Shown: positions 22,353 through 30,454, numbered from the stretch's first letter. The stretch: DNA of 64,000 nucleotides from Variovorax soli NBRC 106424 (GCF_001591385.1 NZ_BCUU01000003.1:62001-126000), one strand, 5' to 3'. The notes: a model not told the origin generated them from the letters alone. A program made the numbers and translations.

Positions 22353-23075
22353 CTACTTGGCTGCCACCGAGATCAGTTCCGGCTCCCGCCGGCTGGCATA
22401 CTCGATCACCACCGGCACATGGGTGAGCAAGAGCGAGGCGTGCTCTTCGGCCAGGTATCGAACCAAGGCATGCAGGCTATCGATCTTGAAATACCAGTCG
22501 TCGCTCTTGTCGGCCAGCACCTGCGTGCACGCGAAGTGCCAGCCCCAGACCTCTGACTTCTCGCGCCAGCATGTGTATGCCATTTCGCGCAGTTCTCGCG
22601 CGCAGTACCGCGGCGGCCAGAAGTCATCGGAGTAGTACGAACGCGATGCGTCCATGCGCGGGAAGAACGAGCCAGCGATCAGGACTGCAGCAACGCCCTC
22701 CGGGTCATCTCTCAGCCTCCATAGGTGCTTCAGCGTAACGTACTCACCCTTGCTGATCTGGTCGTAGTAGTGCAGCGGTCCATTCGTCCCTGGCCAGCTC
22801 ACAAAGTGCCGGTTGATTCGCTCCCGCATCTTGTCGATTGCATCAACGGGCCACCATGACAAGGCGGGTTCGCGGTCGTCACCGCATCCTGGGTCGATGA
22901 CCGTGACGGTTCGGAACAGAGGATCCAGTTGAACGTTGAACCGCTCCAGGTGCCCGCGCCATTGCCTGACGACATAGGTCCAGTCCGCCCCATCAAGGAA
23001 CTCCTTCACCTTCTTTTCGCGCTGCACCTCCCAGGACTCGGGAGCGATGGTAGGCGGAAGGGTGCGCTTTCTCAT
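22353..23075 (-). CDS. Unknown soluble cargo protein
   Basis: The 240-residue protein begins at ATG 23075 (MRKRTLPPTIAPESWEVQRE). It is rich in Trp and Tyr (ADWTYVVRQWRGHLERFNVQ, RINRHFVSWPGTNGPLHYYD, WREKSEVWGWHFACTQVLAD) with no motif that I can name. It is divergent from the larger gene at 23249, with a 173-bp shared promoter region. Its position in the prophage cargo zone suggests a lysogen-expressed function. Confidence 0.68.
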   Translation of the reverse strand: MRKRTLPPTIAPESWEVQREKKVKEFLDGADWTYVVRQWRGHLERFNVQLDPLFRTVTVIDPGCGDDREPALSWWPVDAIDKMRERINRHFVSWPGTNGPLHYYDQISKGEYVTLKHLWRLRDDPEGVAAVLIAGSFFPRMDASRSYYSDDFWPPRYCARELREMAYTCWREKSEVWGWHFACTQVLADKSDDWYFKIDSLHALVRYLAEEHASLLLTHVPVVIEYASRREPELISVAAK

Positions 23076-23248
23076 GGCGGCGGCAGGGATGGCTATGCCG
23101 CTTTGTACCGGGAAACCGCAAAAAGCTTGAACACGGTCCGCCCTTCGCTCGTGTTGCGCTCTGGCAATATCACGAGTGTGATGTATGAAGCAAAGGCCCC
23201 CTCTCTGAGGTCGTTGGTCTTGCACCTGACTAAGGGGACGTGAGGCCT

Positions 23249-24229
23249 ATGGAGAAACAGGTTCGTTTCAACGTCCTGGAGGGGAAACTTGCCTCCAGGC
23301 GCGAACAGTTGTTCGAATTCGCATCGGAGGAGCAGAAGGCTCAGTATGAAGAGTCAACGCGCGAACGGCGGGAAATGCTGGATAGGCTTCGCAAGAACAT
23401 TGTTGAGCAGCCTGAGAAGGTGTTCCCCGCATTCTTGAAGATGTTGGTGGATGACCCTGAATCGATGCAGGAGGCCGCTCCCTCAGCAGTCCGGCTCTAC
23501 TCATACGTCGCCAAGCACCTCCTGAGCGCAATTGAAGGCGCCAAACCGGAGGTAGGAGAACACCTCACCTTCGAGCAATTCTGCGTTGAAGAAGCTTTCT
23601 ACGGCGACAAATCGATCTACTTTCGTTTGTTCAACTTCGATGAAGATCGACCATTTGAATCCATCTTTGAAGAGTTGCTCAGCGACCGCTTGGACCACTT
23701 CCGAAACGCTGCAGCGAGTGCTTGCCACATGGTATGGCTCGGCGTACCGATGTATCTAGCCGGCCCCGATGGAACACTGACGGAGGATCGCTCTTCTGAG
23801 CGATTCCATTTCATCAAGGGTATGGGCAAATACTTCTATCCCCCGAATGACTATGAAGCACCGGAATGGATGAACGGCGTCTACCTGAAGCGGAGCGACA
23901 TCGACCGTCACTACCTAATTTTTTCCCAGCCCGAAACGCCTTCGGCCGAAGAGCAGGCCGCCCTGATAAAGGCATATCGAGTCAGCCTCAACTTACCGCT
24001 CGACGAGGCACATGCCCAACAAGAACTAGGCTTTGGAACTCGGCTCGCACGCTATGCGGGATCGATGATCGAGCATTTCGAGAAACAAGGGTTCAGTCGG
24101 GTCCGAACTGGTGAATGGCCTCTGCAAAAGGCAGTCGTGCATTGGTTGTCAACCAGCTGCGGGCTTTCTAATCGCGAGGCCGAGGCAATTGATTTGATGA
24201 CCCGTCCTGACCACCTGAGAGTACGCTGA
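23249..24229 (+). CDS. Unknown 326-residue cargo protein
   Basis: The protein starts MEKQVRFNVLEGKLASRREQ (an ATG three codons earlier at 23240 is possible). It has a charged helical N-terminus (QYEESTRERREMLDRLRKNI), a middle with YSYVAKHLLSAIEGAKPEVG and FEQFCVEEAFYGDKSIYFRL, and a C-terminal domain with SLNLPLDEAHAQQELGFGTR. Base composition is clearly lower in GC than the phage structural genes, a sign of separate acquisition. No enzyme motif is evident. Candidate phage-defence or fitness cargo. Confidence 0.72.
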   Translation: MEKQVRFNVLEGKLASRREQLFEFASEEQKAQYEESTRERREMLDRLRKNIVEQPEKVFPAFLKMLVDDPESMQEAAPSAVRLYSYVAKHLLSAIEGAKPEVGEHLTFEQFCVEEAFYGDKSIYFRLFNFDEDRPFESIFEELLSDRLDHFRNAAASACHMVWLGVPMYLAGPDGTLTEDRSSERFHFIKGMGKYFYPPNDYEAPEWMNGVYLKRSDIDRHYLIFSQPETPSAEEQAALIKAYRVSLNLPLDEAHAQQELGFGTRLARYAGSMIEHFEKQGFSRVRTGEWPLQKAVVHWLSTSCGLSNREAEAIDLMTRPDHLRVR

Positions 24230-24235
24230 CCCCAC

Positions 24236-24287
24236 CCTGAGGTGATCCTCAGGCATGCTTCGCTTGCCCTCAGGGCACCCTGAGGGC
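24236..24287. repeat. Two nested CCTGAGG/CCTCAGG dyads
   Basis: CCTGAGG-TGAT-CCTCAGG (24236-24253) is followed after 12 bp by a perfect 10-bp inverted repeat GCCCTCAGGG-CA-CCCTGAGGGC (24266-24287). The same heptamer occurs four times in alternating orientation. It lies just after the 23249-24229 stop codon and before the end of the converging gene at 24370. There is no T tract, so it is either a factor-dependent terminator, a regulator site or a DNA structure element. Confidence 0.6.
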
Positions 24288-24369
24288 CGACAGTCCACTC
24301 CATACCGCAGCAATCGGTGCACGGCGGTGCTAATGGGGCGCTGCGCGCCTACTGGAGGCGGGCGTGAGG

Positions 24370-24924
24370 TCAGGGTTTCTTGGGCTTTGGGGGTGGACGA
24401 CGGATCAGTCCAGGACGGGGGACGGCAGGGGGAACTTGTGGGCGGCCGTGGACGGCAAGGTTCCGCGCCTCGATTGCTTCCTTGACACGCTCAACGGCAA
24501 CATCGGCCTCTCGCACCAGCTTCTGAAATCGCTCAGCTTTCAGGCTCTGCTCCGCTTGATGGTAGAGCTTGTAGGCGCCCGCATAGGCTGCTTTCTCCGT
24601 CTCGTCAGGGAGCAATTGAACGCCCAACTCCTTTGCGGTGTTCAAGGCGTCCATGAGATGAACGCTTACAAGGGATCCGCTGTAAAGAATCCCTTCTGCC
24701 TTGATAGCCTCTGCCAGCCTGGCTTCGTCCGTTTCAGCCAGCTTTACGGCCAAGGTTACCAACGCCCCATTAGGTTTCAGATCAGCGAACGACTCCTCAA
24801 GGCGACCGACGATCTCGGCATTGAGGCTTTTAGACGTGCGATCCGCCTCATCCGACAGCCGCTTATGCAGCGTCTTCGGAATGCGAAGCGTGATGCGCGC
24901 GTAGCGGTCCTCGTCTTCTTCCAT
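24370..24924 (-). CDS. Arc-type RHH regulator with helical C-terminal domain
   Basis: The 184-residue protein starts at ATG 24924 (MEEDEDRYARITLRIPKTLH). Residues about 8-50 are a ribbon-helix-helix (RITLRIPKTLHKRLSDEADR, TSKSLNAEIVGRLEESFADL), as in Arc and other phage DNA-binding proteins. A helical C-terminal domain follows (ETEKAAYAGAYKLYHQAEQS, AERFQKLVREADVAVERVKE) and a Pro-rich tail. The divergent promoter with 25032-25217 has repeated sites that fit RHH operators. Confidence 0.82.
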   Translation of the reverse strand: MEEDEDRYARITLRIPKTLHKRLSDEADRTSKSLNAEIVGRLEESFADLKPNGALVTLAVKLAETDEARLAEAIKAEGILYSGSLVSVHLMDALNTAKELGVQLLPDETEKAAYAGAYKLYHQAEQSLKAERFQKLVREADVAVERVKEAIEARNLAVHGRPQVPPAVPRPGLIRRPPPKPKKP

Positions 24925-24944
24925 TGTGAGATTGTTACACCAAA

Positions 24945-25013
24945 ACAGTGTCACTTTCCCGTCAAAACACTTGACACCATGACAGTGTCACTTTCAAAAT
25001 TGGTGTGACACCA
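24945..25013. promoter_or_regulatory. Repeated operator cluster between the RHH genes
   Basis: ACAGTGTCACTTT occurs twice (24945-24957 and 24982-24994), 37 bp apart. TGACACCA occurs twice (24972-24979 and 25006-25013), the second inside the perfect palindrome TGGTGTGACACCA (25001-25013). All share the GTGTCA/TGACAC core. The cluster fills the 107-bp divergent promoter region of two RHH genes, as expected for cooperative RHH binding. Confidence 0.7.
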
Positions 25014-25031
25014 TTTCTATGTCACTCAAAC

Positions 25032-25217
25032 ATGACTGTCTCCAACTTACATCAGAAGCCCGTCCAGGTCCGGATGAAGGCGGAAACGCATCGCTGGATC
25101 CACGAGCAAGCTCAAGCGCAAGAGCGTTCGGCGAACTGGATCATCAACCGCGTGCTGGAACAGGCACGCGCCGAACAACAGAAATGCCCCGACCGTGCGA
25201 ATGTTGCTCGGCTCTGA
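25032..25217 (+). CDS. Small Arc/MetJ-type RHH protein
   Basis: The 61-residue protein starts at ATG 25032 (MTVSNLHQKPVQVRMKAETH) and is essentially a single ribbon-helix-helix: KPVQVRMKAETHRWIHEQAQ, ERSANWIINRVLEQARAEQQ. It is divergent from the larger RHH gene and shares its operator cluster. In Mnt/Arc-type modules such pairs compete for shared operators. It may also regulate the plus-strand operon that begins at 25377. Confidence 0.75.
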   Translation: MTVSNLHQKPVQVRMKAETHRWIHEQAQAQERSANWIINRVLEQARAEQQKCPDRANVARL

Positions 25218-25376
25218 CAAGGAGGCCGCTTGACCGAAGAGACTTCGTCGTTACCTTGCGCGTTCGGGACCGCGCCCAGTACGCTGGAAGAGTCCCCAAA
25301 AGGCGAAGCCCCAAAGCAGGTGAGAGCGCTTTGAGGCTTCTAGATCCGAGAACCCCTTGCACAGGAAACCCGAACC

Positions 25377-26681
25377 ATGACAGATGTTATCGCGTCCGCA
25401 CGTCCGGCCGCAACACGAGTTACTAAGAGCGCAATACCAGTTACCGAGGAGGCCACTGTTGTTGCCCCGCCAGCAGCGGTTGTCCCTGCCGAAGACCAGA
25501 ACGACAAGGATTTGAGCGGCAACGCTGGGAAGCCCGCCGACGCCACGAGCACCGCTGTTGTGCTCCACCGTCATCATCGGTTCGATCCCTACGCGCAACT
25601 GCTCGAAGCAGAGGCCGCGATCAATGCTATGGGAAAGGTCGACGACGCTGTCCGTGGCATCTTGTGCCTCATCGAGGTGGCCAAGTCGGCGGTCGAAACT
25701 GCCGGGACGGATGCAGGCCGCTTGCAGGCCGCCGCTGATCGGTTGGAGGCAGTGTTGGCCCTCCTGGACGCGATCGACAACGGTCTCGATGATCCCCTGC
25801 TCTACAGCGCGGGAACGCTCATTGCACTGGCCAAGGTGCAGATCGACGCGAAGCTCGGGCAGCCGGCGACGGTAGGGACTCGGCCAAGCCAACCTACAGT
25901 TCTGGCCAACCAGCGCAACTTCTGCGACGGGCGTGATCTGGCGATCCAGATGCTCGCGGTCGGCGACGCGCTGGACCATACCGACGAGGCCGAGCCCTAC
26001 CGCTGGTTGCGGGGCGGTGCCGCACAAAACCGCTTCGCCCTTCCCTTCCTGCAGCGCCTTCTTGCGCAGCCCGAACTGATGGATGGATTCGCCGCGGTGT
26101 TGTCCGGCCGGCTGGGGACGGGCGACAGTGTGCACGCCGACTCCTTCGCGCTCGACTGGGCCGAGTACCAGGCCGGGCTGGTTGGCGAGGACGGCACGGC
26201 TACAGAAAGCGATCCTGCCCCGCCATTGACTCCCGCTTCGGCCATCGCCACGCCGATGGCGACCCAACCAACAGGTGGCGTTCCTGCGGCTGACTTCGAC
26301 GCAGACGACGCATCACTGCGTCTAGCCCGTGCGCACAGCGTGAGTTGGATGCTCTGCCAGATCTTCGGCAATGCGACGGGTGTAGCGCCGAGCGAAATCC
26401 GTGACCTGGAAGGGCTCGGGGGATCCGTGCAACACCTGCGCAAGATCCTCGCGACGCTGCACGCCGAGGTCATGGCGGTGGATGGCGAACTGCCCGACGA
26501 CTTTCACTCGAATCTCTTCCACGCATCCAGCTTGGCAACGCTGGTGGATGAGGTTGAATGGGCCGGCCAGTACAAGTTCATGACGGGCAACCTCTCCATG
26601 TCCGAGTACTTCGGCGCCATCTGCGCCGCCTGCGAACAGGCCTCGGAAGCGATCAACGCATGCGAAGGAGCGGCAGCATGA
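25377..26681 (+). CDS. Large unknown phage protein heading the int operon
   Basis: The 434-residue protein has a Val/Ala/Thr-rich, probably disordered N-terminus (ATRVTKSAIPVTEEATVVAP), then long helical stretches (YAQLLEAEAAINAMGKVDDA, VRGILCLIEVAKSAVETAGT, RLEAVLALLDAIDNGLDDPL) and an acidic C-terminal helical part. No catalytic motif is visible. It overlaps the next gene by ATGA. Four coupled genes run from here to the excisionase and integrase, so it is part of the integration-side operon. Confidence 0.7.
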   Translation: MTDVIASARPAATRVTKSAIPVTEEATVVAPPAAVVPAEDQNDKDLSGNAGKPADATSTAVVLHRHHRFDPYAQLLEAEAAINAMGKVDDAVRGILCLIEVAKSAVETAGTDAGRLQAAADRLEAVLALLDAIDNGLDDPLLYSAGTLIALAKVQIDAKLGQPATVGTRPSQPTVLANQRNFCDGRDLAIQMLAVGDALDHTDEAEPYRWLRGGAAQNRFALPFLQRLLAQPELMDGFAAVLSGRLGTGDSVHADSFALDWAEYQAGLVGEDGTATESDPAPPLTPASAIATPMATQPTGGVPAADFDADDASLRLARAHSVSWMLCQIFGNATGVAPSEIRDLEGLGGSVQHLRKILATLHAEVMAVDGELPDDFHSNLFHASSLATLVDEVEWAGQYKFMTGNLSMSEYFGAICAACEQASEAINACEGAAA

Positions 26682-27148
26682 GCAGGCTCGAAACAACCGG
26701 GATCAGCCGCCGCGACGAGCGCGCCCATGCGGTCTACAGCGGCAGTGCCGAAGCGCTGGTGCATGCCGGCCTGGTCGAGCCGGGTGAACTGCCGGGGCAT
26801 GCTGGGAATCCTCGCGGCATGGTGACGGTCGACGGCGCCAAGCGCGTCGTGGCATGCGTCCGCGATGGCGAACCGCAGCTGGAGGTCTGGACGACCCTCA
26901 CCGGCTGGCCCTTCCCAGTTGCCGGCGAGACGTTCATGGGCCGGCCCGTCGAGGAAGAAGTGGCGCCTCCGCCTGCGGCGAAGCGCTCCAGTCACAAGCC
27001 CAAGCCCGAACTCACCGACGAGCAGCGCTTCTTCATGGCGCAGTTGCCTTCGGCCTTCCGGGCGTTGCGCGAGCGCACCGTCGGCGCTCTGCCGCCAGTG
27101 CTGATCGACTTAAACGAGTTGCGCATGACCGTTGGGGGCTCAGCATGA
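26678..27148 (+). CDS. Unknown phage protein
   Basis: The 156-residue protein starts in an ATGA overlap (26678-26681). The N-terminal half is beta-rich (MVTVDGAKRVVACVRDGEPQ, WTTLTGWPFPVAGETFMGRP), a Lys/Pro linker follows (AKRSSHKPKPELTDEQRFFM) and then a short helical end (ALRERTVGALPPVLIDLNEL). I do not recognise a family. It is coupled to the genes on both sides. Confidence 0.62.
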   Translation: MSRLETTGISRRDERAHAVYSGSAEALVHAGLVEPGELPGHAGNPRGMVTVDGAKRVVACVRDGEPQLEVWTTLTGWPFPVAGETFMGRPVEEEVAPPPAAKRSSHKPKPELTDEQRFFMAQLPSAFRALRERTVGALPPVLIDLNELRMTVGGSA

Positions 27149-27345
27149 ACACGGACCCGCAAAAGCATCCGCTGCGCCTAGTGGTTCGTGCTCACGACCC
27201 CATTGACGCCGATATGGTGGCTTACACGGCCATGGAAGATATCGACGCCAACTGTCCAGCGGTTTGGGAGCGTGCCCCTGTTGATGCCCGGGCCAAGATC
27301 AGAAACGCAATCGTCCGCGCCGTGCGCGCACAGGAGAAACGATGA
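27145..27345 (+). CDS. Small unknown phage protein
   Basis: A 66-residue protein (MNTDPQKHPLRLVVRAHDPI, DADMVAYTAMEDIDANCPAV) with ATGA overlaps at both ends (27145-27148 and 27342-27345). It ends with a basic helix (ARAKIRNAIVRAVRAQEKR). Too short for a family call. Confidence 0.6.
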   Translation: MNTDPQKHPLRLVVRAHDPIDADMVAYTAMEDIDANCPAVWERAPVDARAKIRNAIVRAVRAQEKR

Positions 27346-28280
27346 ACGACAGCCATCTCGATGCAGTCCTCCTTTTCACCTCTATCGCGGAGTTCGAGGC
27401 ACGGCCGAACTTTCACGCGGAGTTGCAACTCACCGCAGACGAACTGGATCGGATCATCGGCAAGTATGAATTGCCGGCCAATCGCGGATCTTGGGCTCTG
27501 TGCGGCTTGAACAACTGCCATCGCGAACACAGGTTCGGATATGTAATCCGCGCGAAAGACGGTCGCGAAACCAACATCGGTCATGAATGTGGCAAGCGTG
27601 AGTTCGATGTCGAGTTCGAGGAGGTCGAAGCCCGATACAAGCGAGCCGTCGATGCTCAGGCCCGCCAGCGAGCCGTCACGGCGCTGCTAGCCGAACGGGC
27701 GCTTCTCGTTGCTCGGTGCGAAGAAATCCAACCGACCATGGCGAAGCAGAGTGCGCGCTACTCTGCCTTCCGAGCCACCTTCCAGCCGGTGAACGGCTTC
27801 TGGCTCAATCTATTGAAGTGCGCCAAATTGGGGGGTGCGATTCGGGCGGCGCGGCAGAACAGCGCGTGGAATCCATCAAAGGGCGGCAAGGAAGAGATCG
27901 TCACGGTCGGGCGCTTTGCCGGAGGCGCCGCACTCCTTGAAGACGGAAGCGGCCTGGGCAACGTCATCACAAACGACGTTCTGCCATGGCTACGTGCCCT
28001 TGATGCGGATCGTCTGACCGCGCTAGACGACGCGGGTATGACGACGACATTGCGAGAGGCTGCGGCGCGTCGCGGCACGTTGGAACGAGCCGAAGCCTTT
28101 GCGGCGCACAGCTCGGCGCTGCTGACCCCTCAGAACGTCGCCGCAATGCGGGCAATCTGTGATCACCTCATGAAGTCGAGCGATGCCGGCCATGCGGAGG
28201 CACTACTGGAGAAATGGGTTGCTGAAGCGCAGACCGCCGGAGTGCCTGAGAAGCCTGTCCGCATCCACAAGGATCGCTGA
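27342..28280 (+). CDS. Unknown phage protein with Cys/His cluster
   Basis: The 312-residue protein has a candidate zinc site near residues 54-83: ALCGLNNCHREHRFGYVIRA then ETNIGHECGKREF, giving two Cys, a His pair and another His and Cys. The following helices (ARYKRAVDAQARQRAVTALL, ERALLVARCEEIQPTMAKQS) look like a coiled coil. It is coupled to the small gene before it and lies four bases ahead of the excisionase-like gene. A nucleic-acid role is plausible from the metal site but unproven. Confidence 0.68.
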   Translation: MNDSHLDAVLLFTSIAEFEARPNFHAELQLTADELDRIIGKYELPANRGSWALCGLNNCHREHRFGYVIRAKDGRETNIGHECGKREFDVEFEEVEARYKRAVDAQARQRAVTALLAERALLVARCEEIQPTMAKQSARYSAFRATFQPVNGFWLNLLKCAKLGGAIRAARQNSAWNPSKGGKEEIVTVGRFAGGAALLEDGSGLGNVITNDVLPWLRALDADRLTALDDAGMTTTLREAAARRGTLERAEAFAAHSSALLTPQNVAAMRAICDHLMKSSDAGHAEALLEKWVAEAQTAGVPEKPVRIHKDR

Positions 28281-28283
28281 CCA

Positions 28284-28724
28284 GTGACGACGCACCTGCA
28301 ACCCAGGGTGGTCCGCCACCGTGACGCCCCGGCCTACCTCGGCATGGACCGCAACCGGTTCGATGCCGAAGTGCGGCCCTTCCTCACGGAAATCCCGATC
28401 GGCGATCGAGGAATCGCCTTCGACAGATTGGAACTCGACGCCTGGGTGGAGGCGTATATTGCCCAGCGTGGACGCCCGAGTCGCGCAAGGAAAGGAGAAA
28501 CATCATGCGAACTCGGACAAAGGGGATCCAGCTCCTTGGGAATGAGCGGGTCGTCAACAAGCAGTACCTCGGTCAAAGGATCTTCCAGCGCCTTGGTGCG
28601 ATCTCGCAAGACGATGCAGAAGCCTGGCTTCGCAATCGCCAGCGCGAAATCGACGCCGAGCGGGCAAAGCAACTTCGAACAGGCGCTGACCGCCTGTGGG
28701 CAGATGGGGCTGGCAAGTACCTGA
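28284..28724 (+). CDS. Excisionase-like (AlpA/MerR-type) HTH protein
   Basis: The frame starts with GTG at 28284 and encodes TTHLQPRVVRHRDAPAYLGM, DRNRFDAEVRPFLTEIPIGD and RGIAFDRLELDAWVEAYIAQ, a winged-HTH excisionase/AlpA pattern. It stays open to 28724, so its last 73 codons overlap the integrase gene and look Ser-rich and unstructured. A short HTH protein just before integrase is the usual place for xis. Whether the C-terminal overlap is functional is uncertain. Confidence 0.7.
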   Translation: MTTHLQPRVVRHRDAPAYLGMDRNRFDAEVRPFLTEIPIGDRGIAFDRLELDAWVEAYIAQRGRPSRARKGETSCELGQRGSSSLGMSGSSTSSTSVKGSSSALVRSRKTMQKPGFAIASAKSTPSGQSNFEQALTACGQMGLAST

Positions 28725-29632
28725 TGGAATGCAAGCAGCGCAACGTGCGCTCGCTGGAAACCATCAGCTACCACGTCAAGATCCTGCTGCCCTACATCGG
28801 CAGTCTGCCCATGGGCGATGTCTGCAATGACTCGCTGGAGACGTTCAAGGCAGAGCGGATTGAAGAGGACGGAGCGAAAAACTCCACCGTCAATCGCAGC
28901 CTGGAGGTGGTGCGGACCGTGATGAACCGCGCGGCGCGCGTCTGGCGCGACCAGGGCAAGCCCTGGCTGCCCTCACCGCCGCTGATCGAGATGTTGGATG
29001 AAGAGGCGCAGCGGAGAAAGCCGTATCCGCTGTCCTGGGCAGAGCAGGCACAGTTGGTTCCGGCGCTCGCGACCCACCTTCAGCGGCCGGTGCTTTTCGC
29101 GCTCAGCACGGGGGCCCGCGACGACAACGTCTGCGGCCTGCGGTGGAGCTGGGAAGTACCGGTTCCGGAGCTGGGCCGAAGCGTATTCGTGATCCCGGCG
29201 GCCGAGTTCAAGGGCAAGCGCGACCATGTGCTGATCCTGAACGACGCGGCCTGGAAGATCGTGGAGGACTGCAGGGGCAAGCACGAGGAATACGTGTTCA
29301 CCTACCGGCCGCCGGCAAAGAAGGACGAGACAGGCAAGGTGATCAAGAAGCCGCGGCGCCGGATCGGCACACTGAACAACAACGGTTGGCAGCGCGCACG
29401 AAAGGACGTTGGGCTGGAGAAGGTGCGAGTGCACGACCTTCGCCACACCTTCGGCCAGCGCCTGCGAGACGGCGGGGTGAGTGAAGAAGACCGGGCCCTG
29501 CTGCTGGGGCACGCGATCGAGGGAATGCCGCAGCACTATGCGACGGCGACGGTGGCCAGGCTGGTAGAAGCAGCCAACAAGGCTTCCAACACCTTCGACC
29601 GCACGACCCTGCTGCGGGTGGTGAACGGGTAG
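28505..29632 (+). CDS. int: Phage tyrosine-family integrase
   Basis: The 375-residue recombinase has an N-terminal arm/core-binding part (DRLWADGAGKYLMECKQRNV, RSLETISYHVKILLPYIGSL) and a catalytic domain with FALSTGARDDNVCGLRW (first Arg), HDLRHTFGQRLRDGG (the HxxR box), LLLGHAIEGMPQHYAT (His and Tyr nucleophile). It integrates the phage into the adjacent tRNA-Arg gene; the gene ends 82 bp from the tRNA 3' end, the normal distance for tRNA-targeting phages. No truncation is seen. Confidence 0.96.
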   Translation: MRTRTKGIQLLGNERVVNKQYLGQRIFQRLGAISQDDAEAWLRNRQREIDAERAKQLRTGADRLWADGAGKYLMECKQRNVRSLETISYHVKILLPYIGSLPMGDVCNDSLETFKAERIEEDGAKNSTVNRSLEVVRTVMNRAARVWRDQGKPWLPSPPLIEMLDEEAQRRKPYPLSWAEQAQLVPALATHLQRPVLFALSTGARDDNVCGLRWSWEVPVPELGRSVFVIPAAEFKGKRDHVLILNDAAWKIVEDCRGKHEEYVFTYRPPAKKDETGKVIKKPRRRIGTLNNNGWQRARKDVGLEKVRVHDLRHTFGQRLRDGGVSEEDRALLLGHAIEGMPQHYATATVARLVEAANKASNTFDRTTLLRVVNG

Positions 29633-29675
29633 CGGTAGAGGAAAAGTCGCGCAGAAAGTCGCGCAAAAAGAAAAA

Positions 29676-29703
29676 GGGTTAGGACACACTCATGTCCTAA
29701 CCC
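29676..29703. terminator. Bidirectional terminator between int and tRNA-Arg
   Basis: A perfect 11-bp inverted repeat (GGGTTAGGACA / TGTCCTAACCC, 6-nt loop) is followed by TTTTTCTTTTT on the minus strand and by TTATA on the plus strand. It lies 10 bp from the tRNA-Arg 3' end and 43 bp from the integrase stop, so it can end both transcripts. Because it sits in the phage/host junction zone, it may be host- or phage-derived. Confidence 0.75.
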
Positions 29704-29713
29704 TTATAGAAGT

Positions 29714-29790
29714 TGGTGCGGCTGGCAGGATTCGAACCCACGACCCCTTGGTTCGTAGCCAAGTACTCTATCCAACTGAGCTACAGCCGC
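29714..29790 (-). tRNA. tRNA-Arg (anticodon ACG), prophage attachment site
   Basis: A 77-nt cloverleaf with acceptor GCGGCTG/CAGCCGC, anticodon loop CTACGAA in stem CTTGG/CCAAG, T arm with GTTCGAATC and encoded CCA. The integrase gene lies at the 3' side, so the prophage probably integrated into the 3' part of this gene and rebuilt it. The duplicate att copy would be beyond the left window edge. A good minus-strand -10, TATAAT, is at 29806-29801. Confidence 0.95.
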
Positions 29791-30079
29791 ACAGCTTGCG
29801 ATTATAGCATGACCAAATGTGACCACCTGGGGCAACCACCTTGGCAAACTTCGAATTTGATGACTCGAAGTGCGCTAACCGCGAAGCCTTCGATTATGGC
29901 ACAGATTTGAGGGCTGGCTCAACAAAGTCTCCAATTTAGCGCGCTGTGGCAAACCGCACGCTGCGCACGGGCGAACAGCAAGAAGAGGCCAAAAGTCCTC
30001 TCTTTTCATTCATTGGCCAGTGCGCGGCCCTTCGTAAAGTCGGTACATCCACTTCAGAGATTCGACTTACACAGCCACC

Positions 30080-30454
30080 ATGCCAAGACTCATCATCCTG
30101 AGCAAGGACCGCAGCGCCAAGCAGGTCTACATCAGCGGACGCATGACCACCATCGGCCGCAATCCCACCAACTCGCTGGTCGTGGACCGCGACCGCGTCA
30201 GCCGCAAGCATGCCGTCATCGACTGGGACGGCGAGCAATACACCATCATCGACATCGGCAGCCGCAACGGCACTTTCGTGAACGGCCTGCGCATCTCGCA
30301 GCGGCTGCTGCGCAACGGCGACACCATCACCGTGGGCGACTGCGACCTGCGCTTCCTGTGCGATGCCGAAACGCCCAGCGAGAAGGCGCTGCGCCTGATC
30401 ACCATGCCCGGCGCACTGGCCGATCTGGCCCGCCAGCAGCCCGCGCTGGCCTGA
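30080..30454 (+). CDS. FHA domain protein
   Basis: The 124-residue protein is nearly all one forkhead-associated domain. Landmarks are ISGRMTTIGRNPTNSLVVDR, DRVSRKHAVIDWDGEQYTII with the Ser-Arg-Lys-His core, and DIGSRNGTFVNGLRISQRLL. FHA domains bind phosphothreonine in signalling proteins. It is the first host gene past the tRNA; 289 bp upstream hold only the tRNA promoter. No linked kinase is seen in the window. Confidence 0.9.
   Translation: MPRLIILSKDRSAKQVYISGRMTTIGRNPTNSLVVDRDRVSRKHAVIDWDGEQYTIIDIGSRNGTFVNGLRISQRLLRNGDTITVGDCDLRFLCDAETPSEKALRLITMPGALADLARQQPALA

Noticed and set aside
1..29700. CRISPR arrays, insertion sequences or transposases in the prophage
   Set aside because: No regularly spaced direct repeats and no transposase-like frame were seen. 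Repeats found are short operators and hairpins.
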